A DNA stretch of 64,000 nucleotides from JAJTCH01 sp040386195. Its GTDB lineage: Bacteria > Pseudomonadota > Alphaproteobacteria > Rickettsiales > UBA1997. Location: assembly GCA_040386195.1 (NCBI GenBank), contig JAZKFV010000022.1, positions 1-64,000 on the forward strand. Reading direction: 5' to 3'. The notes beneath the pieces were generated by a model. It was given only the letters and a program-made list of their open reading frames with translations, was not told the DNA's origin and did not search any database. Positions 35,749 to 43,284 of this stretch are shown piece after piece. The first letter of the stretch is position 1; each line of letters starts with the position of its first letter. Both the position numbers and the translations under genes were made by a program.

Positions 35749-37425
35749 TTAGCTTGGTTGGTTGGAATTGATGTTTGGAGTTGAAACAATTTTTGATCCT
35801 AACGGCTTGGTAGGTGTTCTTCCTAATGTTTCTGGGTTAAGTGGTGAATCTCGATCTGCGTTATTTAATTGGTTAGCGTCACTAATTTTAATTAAATCTT
35901 GATACCATTGCGGAACCCCATTAAAAGTGTCGATTGGCTCTTTTCTTAGATCAAATTCATCTTTTATTTTTACCAACAAAACTTGGCAATAAGGCTTTCT
36001 TTCAATATTGACAAGCAGATGTTTAATAAGCGTTATATATTCTGGATATTCTAAAGATAACGATGCGGTTGGGTTATTTTCTAAATAATCAATTATTTTA
36101 TTAATCGCCAGATAATCATTGTGATGCAATATTCTTTTATAGAGATTGGAAGAGATTATTTTGTCATACATTTCTTCGTCGATAGTTAGCGCTAAAAATT
36201 GTTTTTCAAATTGTTTTGGATCGGCAGTTAAGTAGTAATTTAAAATATCCAATTGGGTTATTTCTAATTGGTTTGTTTCTAAAATTTCTAAAGCAATCTC
36301 AAAAATAGATTCCAATGAAAAGCGAAATTGTTCTTCTAATTCAGAGGATTCAATTTTTTTAGCAAGGCCTTCGATTAGAGTCTTCAATTTAGGCCGTGTC
36401 ATTTTATAATCATTAGACATTGTTTTGGCATCAATATCAAAATCGGGAATTTGCATTATTTCCGCGAGAATAAAAATATAAATTATATTTCGATTTTCTG
36501 CATTTATTTGGTCTATAAAAATATCAAAATCTTCAGATGTTTTATTTATCTTAAATTTCTCACAAACGCCACCCATCACTTCACAAATCCCAATGCTTGA
36601 AGCTTGCGGAATTCTAACATTATTTATTCTTTTGGATTTAGGCCTGGGTTTTCTTTCATCTTTCACGGGGATTGATGCAACTAATTCATTTTCGATGTCT
36701 ATAATATGCGTCTCTAAAAATGTTACTCTTGTTAAATCTTTGAGTTTTCTGGCTGTGATTATATTTAAATAATCTCTCTGAGTATTGTGTATCAGGAGCT
36801 GATAAAAAGATGAAAATGATTCAAAGGTAAGATGCGGTTGTTTCTTTTTTACCGCCAAAAATAATGAATTTAGAAAATCCGCCTCGCGACACAGCGTTAG
36901 AATTTCTGCAAAATTGCTTGGCTGCAATTCTGAATCTATTCCCAAAAGATATTCTGGAGGAACTAATTCTGGCGCCAAATCTTGATCCGTTAAAATTGCA
37001 AGCAAACGATTATAACGACTATTTTGTTCGACAAGATCTTCTGATTTGACACTATCAATTTTTAAAGCGGACTCATCATATTTTTGTTGACACTTTTGAT
37101 GAATATCTTTTGTTATTTCGTCTAGAGCCCGCAAGAAATCGGCACTTATTTTTTTTATTGCCTGTTCAACCTGATGCCTGTTTAAGCCATTTTTAGCCAA
37201 AAGAACACTATCCTTACGAACGATATTGTATGTTGTTAACATAAAATTATATTCGCTCATCAAATTCGAATATTCCATTGCAAGTAAGCGATCTAAAAAT
37301 CTAGACTCAAAACTCATCACTTCGCCGCTTTCAATTTCTCTTATAACTTGAGCGAACAGACCTAAATATTCTTTTGTTTGTTCCTCAGAGATCTGGCTTG
37401 GCAAGAGTTTTGAAGTTTTTGTCAT
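35749..37425 (-). CDS. Hypothetical helical protein between two pepF tails
   Basis: 558 aa; no family recognised. It is mostly predicted helical, without signal peptide or membrane segments. A basic linker (KDERKPRPKSKRINN) is near residue 260, and the last ~40 residues are Pro/Ser/Asn-rich and disordered (PLNPETLGRTPTKPLGSK). It begins 9 bases after the pepF stop and is followed by a decayed copy of the pepF 3' end, which suggests it arrived as a single-gene insertion. Size, composition and tail resemble the other large unknowns of the window. An effector role is inference. Confidence 0.7.
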   Translation of the reverse strand: MTKTSKLLPSQISEEQTKEYLGLFAQVIREIESGEVMSFESRFLDRLLAMEYSNLMSEYNFMLTTYNIVRKDSVLLAKNGLNRHQVEQAIKKISADFLRALDEITKDIHQKCQQKYDESALKIDSVKSEDLVEQNSRYNRLLAILTDQDLAPELVPPEYLLGIDSELQPSNFAEILTLCREADFLNSLFLAVKKKQPHLTFESFSSFYQLLIHNTQRDYLNIITARKLKDLTRVTFLETHIIDIENELVASIPVKDERKPRPKSKRINNVRIPQASSIGICEVMGGVCEKFKINKTSEDFDIFIDQINAENRNIIYIFILAEIMQIPDFDIDAKTMSNDYKMTRPKLKTLIEGLAKKIESSELEEQFRFSLESIFEIALEILETNQLEITQLDILNYYLTADPKQFEKQFLALTIDEEMYDKIISSNLYKRILHHNDYLAINKIIDYLENNPTASLSLEYPEYITLIKHLLVNIERKPYCQVLLVKIKDEFDLRKEPIDTFNGVPQWYQDLIKISDANQLNNADRDSPLNPETLGRTPTKPLGSKIVSTPNINSNQPS

Positions 37426-37434
37426 AGATTTATA

Positions 37435-39210
37435 TTATTTTTCCAACTCATCAATATAAGAAATTATCACATCTAAACCTTTCTGCCAAAAATCTGCTTT
37501 GCTAGCGTCTAATCCAAATGGAGCCAATAAATCCTTGTGATGCAAGGTTCCGCCAGCTTCTAACATTTTGAAATATTTATCTTCAAAGCCTTTCAAACCC
37601 GATTTGTAAACGCCGTAAAGTGAGTTGACTAAACAATCGCCAAAGGCATAAGAATAAACATAAAATGGCGAGTGGATGAAATGGGGAATGTATGACCAAT
37701 AATATTTATATTCGTCATCAAAAGTGAATACATCGCCGAGGCTTTCTTTTTGTACTTCCATCCAAAATTGATTTAATTTTTCGATAGAAATTTCACCTTT
37801 TTTGCGCTCATCATGAACCTTTTTCTCAAAATCCAGAAAGGCAATTTGACGCACGACAGTGTTGATCATATCTTCAACTTTGGCGGCGATAATCAATTTT
37901 CTTTTTTGCGGATTTTTTTCACGACGCAAAATTTCTTGGAAAGTTAATTGTTCGCCAAAAACCGAAGCAGTTTCTGCCAAAGTGAGTGGCGTTCCTGCCA
38001 TCAAACAACCTTGCGAGCCAGATAAAACCTGATGCACGCCGTGCCCTAATTCGTGAGCCAAAGTCATAACATCGCGAACTTTTCCTTGATAATTTAACAT
38101 CAAATAGGGGTGAACGCTAGGCACAGTTGGATGGGCAAACGCGCCAGAATCTTTACCATCTTTTACGCCAACATCAATCCAGGCATTATCAAAAAACTTT
38201 TGACCTAATTTGGCTAATTTTGGTGAAAAAGAATTATAGGCACAGGCAACGATTTCTTTGGCTTCATCCCAAGCGATCAATTTATTTTCTGATGCAGAAA
38301 TTGGCGCGTTGCGATCTGAATAATGCAACTTTTTTTTGCCTAAAATTTTGGCTTTAATTTTGTAATAACGATGTGAAATTGCTGGATAATTTTTCTTTAC
38401 GGTTTTAATCAAACTTTCAACAACTTCATCTTCAATAAAATTACTCAAATTACGGCTGGAAATAGGCGTAGCAAAGCCGCGCCATTTATCATAAATGTCT
38501 TTATCTTTAGCTAAAATATTGGTGATATAAGCTAAAATTTTGCTATTTTCTTGTAAAACTTGCCCAATAATTTTTGCCGCTTTGCGTCTGGTTTTTTCAT
38601 CTTTATTGCACAGTAAATCAAAAATCTGCGACGAGTTCAAAGTTTTTTTATCGAATGGAAATTTCAAATTGTTAATGGTTTCATCAAACAAGCGACTCCA
38701 AGCCGCTCCACCAGTTGCTGATTTTTCGAGCAACATTTTTTCTAACTCTTCACTTAACTGATATTTTTTAAAAACTCTAACATCGCGAAGATAGGGCTGA
38801 TAACGCTGTAAATCCTTATTATCCTTAATCAAAGCACTCAACTTTTTGTCTTCAATTTGATTAATTTCTAATTCAAAAAACACCATCAAACTCGAAATAT
38901 CATTAATCTTTTCTGAAGAATCTTGATAAAACGCCGTATCCTTTGGGCTGTTTAAATTCGTGGCGTAATTGAGATAAGCAAAGCTAGAAATCTTTCCCAA
39001 AAGCTCAGAGATTTTTTCATATTCTTTAATTGCTTTGGCTAAATTAATCGCCGAAATTCCCGACAATTTTCCTTGATAATTTTTCTTAAATTTTGTCGCC
39101 AAATCACCAGCCAATTTAAAATCTTCAGCAATTTTTTTATCAGTGATTGATTTATAGAAATCAGTCAAATCCCAGTTCGGCAAGTTATTTAGTTTTTTTG
39201 TTTTGGTCAT
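37435..39210 (-). CDS. pepF: Oligoendopeptidase F (M3 family)
   Basis: Zinc metallopeptidase that degrades short peptides in the cytoplasm. The 591 aa have the usual length of M3B enzymes. The zinc motif HELGHGVHQ lies at about residue 390, with the downstream Glu ligand in AETASVFGE. The C-terminus contains YSYIPHFIHSPFYVYSYAFG-type residues (substrate pocket). Its first 26 bases overlap the 3' end of dinD. The end of the gene was apparently restored when the 558-aa gene integrated, because a decayed second copy of its tail is found at 35626-35682. Confidence 0.94.
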   Translation of the reverse strand: MTKTKKLNNLPNWDLTDFYKSITDKKIAEDFKLAGDLATKFKKNYQGKLSGISAINLAKAIKEYEKISELLGKISSFAYLNYATNLNSPKDTAFYQDSSEKINDISSLMVFFELEINQIEDKKLSALIKDNKDLQRYQPYLRDVRVFKKYQLSEELEKMLLEKSATGGAAWSRLFDETINNLKFPFDKKTLNSSQIFDLLCNKDEKTRRKAAKIIGQVLQENSKILAYITNILAKDKDIYDKWRGFATPISSRNLSNFIEDEVVESLIKTVKKNYPAISHRYYKIKAKILGKKKLHYSDRNAPISASENKLIAWDEAKEIVACAYNSFSPKLAKLGQKFFDNAWIDVGVKDGKDSGAFAHPTVPSVHPYLMLNYQGKVRDVMTLAHELGHGVHQVLSGSQGCLMAGTPLTLAETASVFGEQLTFQEILRREKNPQKRKLIIAAKVEDMINTVVRQIAFLDFEKKVHDERKKGEISIEKLNQFWMEVQKESLGDVFTFDDEYKYYWSYIPHFIHSPFYVYSYAFGDCLVNSLYGVYKSGLKGFEDKYFKMLEAGGTLHHKDLLAPFGLDASKADFWQKGLDVIISYIDELEK

Positions 39211-40060
39211 TTGTTGTTAATTTTTTATTGTTGGTAGATTTTTTTATTGTCTCAATTTTTTTAATACTCTCAGCCGTTGGCAGCTTTTCTGGCATAATTC
39301 CGCCAATTTCAGCAATGGTTTGTCTTACTTTTCTACCAATTTCAAAATGAGTTTTATTGGCTTGAGTTTTACCTTTGATATGTTCACGGCGCAATTTTTC
39401 TTCAGTTTGAGTGGCGCGAAATAAATTAGCAGCAAGTTCAGTGCTGCCCATATGATCGAGAATTTTTTGGCTTTTTTTCAAGCCTTTTTTCTGATGAATT
39501 GCCTGATGATCCAAGCCGCCATATAAGCCTTTATAACCATGATTTTGGAAAATTGCATAATCAATTGAATTAATTACTCCTGAATCTTTAGCGGTAGAAG
39601 CAAGCTGAATATTGTGTCTAGTTAATTCATTACGCAGAAAAAGTCTTTTTTCATCTTCATTGCTCAAGCCGCTATTTTCTTTCATCTGCCTGACTTCTTG
39701 CAAGCGAGTTTGCAGGGCAAAATAACTTTGACCCAGCGCCACAATTTCTTTGGAAGGATCGGCGTTTTGCACAATCAAATAACAGGCGTAACGCGATAGT
39801 TTTACATTCTCAATTTCTCTTTTAGCGCCACTTCCTAAATCGACCATTTCGAGGATATCCTCGAAATGGTCTGAAACCTTATAGTTGCTGTTCCGGCAGG
39901 ATTCTTGAGCTTTAGCAATTACCGGTACAAAATGACGATATTCTGAATATTCTAAAATTTTTGCTAACTCCCTAGCAGTCCAAAATTCATTGCCGTTGCG
40001 GTCAATTTTTTTGCTATTTTCGAAGATTTTTAAACTAGTTTTTGTGAGTTGGTTTTTCAT
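39185..40060 (-). CDS. dinD: DNA damage-inducible protein D
   Basis: A 291-aa protein. It is related to E. coli DinD, an SOS-induced protein that modulates RecA filaments. The N-terminus is BRO-N-like (FWTARELAKILEYSEYRHFV), followed by the family block SRYACYLIVQNADPSKEIVA and LGQSYFALQTRLQEVR. The C-terminus ends in Lys/Thr/Asn-rich low complexity. A 30-bp perfect palindrome lies inside the gene. No clear LexA box was found by eye upstream. dinD genes are often mobile; it overlaps pepF by 26 bases. Confidence 0.88.
   Translation of the reverse strand: MKNQLTKTSLKIFENSKKIDRNGNEFWTARELAKILEYSEYRHFVPVIAKAQESCRNSNYKVSDHFEDILEMVDLGSGAKREIENVKLSRYACYLIVQNADPSKEIVALGQSYFALQTRLQEVRQMKENSGLSNEDEKRLFLRNELTRHNIQLASTAKDSGVINSIDYAIFQNHGYKGLYGGLDHQAIHQKKGLKKSQKILDHMGSTELAANLFRATQTEEKLRREHIKGKTQANKTHFEIGRKVRQTIAEIGGIMPEKLPTAESIKKIETIKKSTNNKKLTTNDQNKKTK
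39842..39871. repeat. 30-bp perfect palindrome inside dinD
   Basis: GACCATTTCGAGGAT is followed at once by its exact reverse complement, with no spacer. The palindrome is in the dinD frame (minus strand), encoding residues around SDHFEDILEMV. It contains an EcoRV site at its centre. In an AT-rich genome a spacerless 30-bp palindrome is unlikely by chance. Confidence 0.9.
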
Positions 40061-40130
40061 AGGTTTTTGTGGCTTTGGGTTTAATAAAAATAACTCGGCT
40101 TAATTTATTTATATTTTTTTAATCATCAAT

Positions 40131-41423
40131 TTATAACTTCTCAAACACCGCCACCAGCTCCAAATGATGGCTATAAACGAACTGATCAATGGCTTTGATT
40201 TTGGTAATTTTATAACCGTTTTGTAGCAAGATTTTAGCATCAACTGCGAAAGCTGAAGGGTTGCAGGAAATATAGATTACGGATTTGATTTTGGATTTGG
40301 CTAAATGTTGAGTTTGAGATTCAGCGCCGTTGCGTGGCGGGTTGATGATGGCGAGGTGTTGACCGGTTAATTCTTTGGGAAGTAATGGAGTTTTGACTAA
40401 ATCTTTTTCAAAGCCTTGAATTTTCTGGTTGAGATTATTTTTGGTGGCGTTCTTGTTTAAAGCTTCGATCATTGATTTTTCGCCTTCAAAAGCTTTGATG
40501 TGGGTTTTGGCATTTTGGGATAGAGCAGCGAAGCTGTAAGTTCCAATGCCGCAATATAAATCAACTATGTTAAGAATTTTTTCTGGGTTTTTGGTTTGTA
40601 ATGAAGTAACTAAATCGTTGATCTCATTGATAATTATATCTTGCCCAGCCTTGGTTGCTTGTAGAAAAATATTGGCGTTGAGGTCGATTTTTATATCGCC
40701 GAAAAATAATTGGGGGATTTGAGATTGGTAAATCAAATTACAATCATCAGCAATTCTATAAGCCAAACTAATGATGTTATTGTCTTTAGCGAAATTGGTT
40801 AACCCATCAGCAACTTCAAGGCTTGGCGCAATTGGAGTTTGCAGAATTGCAGCAATTCCGTTATCAAATTTGGTGATTGAAATTTGAGTGATTTTGGTGG
40901 TTATATTTTTGACTAAATCTTGCAAAGGATGAATTAAAGCGGCGATTTCTTTTTCCAAAATCAAGCAGCTTTCAATTTTTACCACGTCATTACTATTCTC
41001 ACGGAAAAATCCTAAACGATGATTATGATCAACTTGAAAATTTACCCTTCTTCTAAAACCAGCTGGAATAAAGCTCCAATCGATATTGCCATCGAAAGTG
41101 ATTTGATCTCTGGCAAATAAATCTAAGAGAATTTTTTGTTTAAAACTTTGGTAATAATCCACTGTTAAATGTTGTAAAGAACATCCGCCACAATCAGCAA
41201 AATGAGGGCAGGGAGGAGTTGCGCGATCTGGACTTGGTGAGATTATTTTGATTAAATTAGCGGCAATAAATTTGCTATTTTCTTTGATAATTTGCGCTTC
41301 AATTTTATCGCCAATTAAGGTTTTGGAGACGAAGATTTTTTTATTCTTTTTGTTATTTGGCGCCAGAGAAAAACCTTGTCCAAGGTTGGAAATGCCGGTG
41401 ATTTCGATGATTTGATTAGTCAT
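40131..41423 (-). CDS. 23S rRNA (uracil-5-)-methyltransferase family (RlmD/TrmA-like)
   Basis: SAM-dependent RNA m5U methyltransferase, 430 aa. An N-terminal TRAM-like domain (1-60) is followed by the iron-sulfur motif CPHFADCGGC (three Cys spaced as in RumA/RlmD), a SAM pocket (LNIVDLYCGIGTYSF), NPPRNG, and the catalytic Cys in VIYISCNPSAFAVD. This places it in the RlmD/RlmC/RumA group; the exact target uridine cannot be decided from sequence. It lies downstream of psd on the same strand, separated by a double hairpin. Confidence 0.88.
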   Translation of the reverse strand: MTNQIIEITGISNLGQGFSLAPNNKKNKKIFVSKTLIGDKIEAQIIKENSKFIAANLIKIISPSPDRATPPCPHFADCGGCSLQHLTVDYYQSFKQKILLDLFARDQITFDGNIDWSFIPAGFRRRVNFQVDHNHRLGFFRENSNDVVKIESCLILEKEIAALIHPLQDLVKNITTKITQISITKFDNGIAAILQTPIAPSLEVADGLTNFAKDNNIISLAYRIADDCNLIYQSQIPQLFFGDIKIDLNANIFLQATKAGQDIIINEINDLVTSLQTKNPEKILNIVDLYCGIGTYSFAALSQNAKTHIKAFEGEKSMIEALNKNATKNNLNQKIQGFEKDLVKTPLLPKELTGQHLAIINPPRNGAESQTQHLAKSKIKSVIYISCNPSAFAVDAKILLQNGYKITKIKAIDQFVYSHHLELVAVFEKL

Positions 41424-41447
41424 TATTCGTAGTTTGGAATGAAGGTT

Positions 41448-41495
41448 GGGTCGGCATTAAATGCCGACCCTTTGTAGGGGCGTATTGAATACGCC
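41448..41495. repeat. Double hairpin between psd and the methyltransferase
   Basis: Two inverted repeats side by side: GGGTCGGCATTAAATGCCGACCC (23 bases, 41448-41470; arms GGGTCGGCATT and ATGCCGACCC region) and GGCGTATTGAATACGCC (41479-41495). They are much more GC-rich than their surroundings. They could act as a transcription barrier after psd or as a dispersed repeat unit; no second copy was seen in the window. Confidence 0.75.
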
Positions 41496-41508
41496 TTTTG
41501 GAGGAAAT

Positions 41509-42186
41509 CTATAACTCGCCAATCACAGTTTCGCCGCCAACCATAGTTTGACCGACTAAAACTTTAACTTGAGAAGTTTTTGGCAAATAAATATCAGCGC
41601 GGCTGCCAAAGCGGATGATGCCGTATCTTTCGCCAGCTTCAACTTCTGCACCTTCTTTTAAATCAGAAACAATTCTTCTGGCAACTAAACCGGCAACTTG
41701 CACAAAGACAATTTGCGCGCCGCTTTTAGTTTTAACAACTGCAGAATTTCTTTCATTTTCTGCGCTGGCTTCTTCCAAATTAGCGCTGAAAAATTTACCT
41801 TCTTGATATTTCACTTGAGTGATTTTGCCCGCAATTGGCGCGCGGTTCACATGCACATTAAAAACATTTAAAAACACGCTGATTTTTGTCCAATCATTAT
41901 TAGCCAAACCTAATTCTGCTGGCGGAGTTGCGTTTTGTTCAATCAAATTGATCACGCCATCTGCCGGGCTGATAATTAAATTTTCGCCTCTTGGAGTGAA
42001 TCTTTCCGGATCACGAAAAAAGAAAATACACCATAAAGTTAAAACCAAACCAATTGTGCCCAAAGTGCTGCTCATTAGAGCTAAAATGATGGTTGCAACA
42101 GCAAAAATGAGAATGAATTTGAAACCTTCTTTGTGGATTGGAACGAGGATGACTTTTGCTAAGTCGGTTATGTGATTGTTGGACAT
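41509..42186 (-). CDS. psd: Phosphatidylserine decarboxylase proenzyme (short type)
   Basis: Converts phosphatidylserine to phosphatidylethanolamine at the membrane. The 225 aa are of the short, PSD-A-like form. A hydrophobic pair spans about 20-55, FFRDPERFTPRGENLIISPA and ADGVINLIE mark the core, and FNVHVNRAPI carries the conserved His. Autocleavage to the pyruvoyl enzyme is expected at Gly-Ser in IIRFGSRADIYLP. pssA, its usual neighbour, is not adjacent. A partial AATGATTAATGG repeat lies just upstream of the start. Confidence 0.95.
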   Translation of the reverse strand: MSNNHITDLAKVILVPIHKEGFKFILIFAVATIILALMSSTLGTIGLVLTLWCIFFFRDPERFTPRGENLIISPADGVINLIEQNATPPAELGLANNDWTKISVFLNVFNVHVNRAPIAGKITQVKYQEGKFFSANLEEASAENERNSAVVKTKSGAQIVFVQVAGLVARRIVSDLKEGAEVEAGERYGIIRFGSRADIYLPKTSQVKVLVGQTMVGGETVIGEL

Positions 42187-42191
42187 AAATT

Positions 42192-42222
42192 TAATGATTA
42201 ATTGTTAATGATTAATGGTTAA
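42192..42222. repeat. AATGATTAATGG-family repeat upstream of psd (one-sided)
   Basis: Units AATGATTAATTGTTAATG and ATTAATGGTTAA run in tandem from 42192 without the opposite arm. It is the left half of the family seen at 14243, 28440 and 62088, and it occupies the psd 5' untranslated region. Confidence 0.7.
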
Positions 42223-42262
42223 AGACGGCTTGGATTATGTTTATAGTTAGTTAAAAAACAAT

Positions 42263-43183
42263 CTATAATGCGGATTTGCAATCCATTTCGATCTGCAATT
42301 TTAGATCTGCAATTGAATTAAATTTCCTTTCTTCGCGGATAAAATCAAGTAATTCAACAATAATTTTTTTGCCATAAATTTGTTGATCAAAATTAAAAAT
42401 ATGCACTTCAAAAAGTGGCTGAGTGCCTTCAAATGTTGGTTTAATTCCAAAGTTTAAAATGGCAGAATGTTTTTTTCCATCCAGCCAAACTAACGCTTTA
42501 TAAACTCCAAATTTAGGTTTAATCAAATCTTTTTTAGGCAGAAAATTGGCGGTTGGAAAGCCCAAAGTGCGGGCTAATTTTTTGCCTTGGATTACTATTC
42601 CACCAACTTGATAATTATGTCCAAGCATTTGATTGGCAGCTTTGATATTGCCAGAAGTAATTAAATTTCTAATTTTGGTTGAAGAATAAATCTGAGAATC
42701 AAAACCGCTTTTGGCGGCAATTTGGTGGAAAGAAAAATTATGAATTCCGGCTAATTGTTGCAGCAAATTAGCGTCTCCCAAACGATCTTTGCCAAAAATA
42801 AAATCGTAACCAATAATCAAATGTTTGATTTTGAGTTTCTTAACTAAAATTTTTTCAACAAAATCTTCGGCGGATAAATTAGCCAGCTGCTTGTTAAAAC
42901 TGCCAATAAAAACAATATCGACAAGATTTTTATTTTTTAGAAAAGTTAATTTTTGAGATAAAGAAAAAAGCTTTTGATCGAAGATTTGCGCGGGTTTAAT
43001 GATTTTTAATGGATGCGGTTCAAAAGTTAAAAGTGCCGATTTTAAATTTTCACTGCTGGCAATTCTTTTGGCATTATTTAAAATTTCCTGATGCCCCAAA
43101 TGAATTCCGTCAAAATTGCCGATGGTTAAAACCGTGTTTTGGAAATTGTGGTTGATGTTGTGAAAGTTTTTGATAATTTGCAT
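42263..43183 (-). CDS. ribF: Bifunctional riboflavin kinase/FAD synthetase
   Basis: Makes FMN and FAD from riboflavin. The 306 aa have an N-terminal FAD-synthetase (nucleotidyltransferase) domain with TIGNFDGIHLGHQEIL (HxGH) and the STTKIR-like motif (YSSTKIRNLI), and a C-terminal riboflavin kinase domain starting GKKLARTLGFPTANF, with FEVHIFNFDQQIYGK later. It is divergent from the peptide-binding protein across a large repeat hairpin. FAD supply is relevant to two flavoproteins in this window. Confidence 0.95.
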   Translation of the reverse strand: MQIIKNFHNINHNFQNTVLTIGNFDGIHLGHQEILNNAKRIASSENLKSALLTFEPHPLKIIKPAQIFDQKLFSLSQKLTFLKNKNLVDIVFIGSFNKQLANLSAEDFVEKILVKKLKIKHLIIGYDFIFGKDRLGDANLLQQLAGIHNFSFHQIAAKSGFDSQIYSSTKIRNLITSGNIKAANQMLGHNYQVGGIVIQGKKLARTLGFPTANFLPKKDLIKPKFGVYKALVWLDGKKHSAILNFGIKPTFEGTQPLFEVHIFNFDQQIYGKKIIVELLDFIREERKFNSIADLKLQIEMDCKSAL

Positions 43184-43190
43184 TCTTAAT

Positions 43191-43277
43191 TTAGTCGTAA
43201 GTCGTAAGTCATAAGTCGTGAGTGGTTAGTAATAATCCTTATTTACTTACGACTTACGACTTACGACTTACGACTAA
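43191..43277. repeat. TCGTAAG heptamer hairpin
   Basis: Left arm 43191-43223 (TTAGTCGTAAGTCGTAAG...) and right arm 43245-43277 (...CTTACGACTTACGACTAA) are inverted copies with 33-base arms and two mismatches, separated by 21 bases. Each arm is a tandem array of the heptamer TCGTAAG. It fills the intergenic region between divergent ribF and the peptide-binding protein gene. Its design resembles the AATGATTAATGG elements (short units arranged as an inverted repeat), though the sequence differs. Confidence 0.9.
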
Positions 43278-43284
43278 TAAATTT

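Noticed and set aside
39185..40060. dinD as part of a prophage
   Set aside because: No phage structural, integrase or lysis genes are nearby; flanking genes are chromosomal housekeeping genes.
43222..43284. Upstream ATG for the peptide-binding protein
   Set aside because: The added residues are translated repeat hairpin and would bury the signal peptide.
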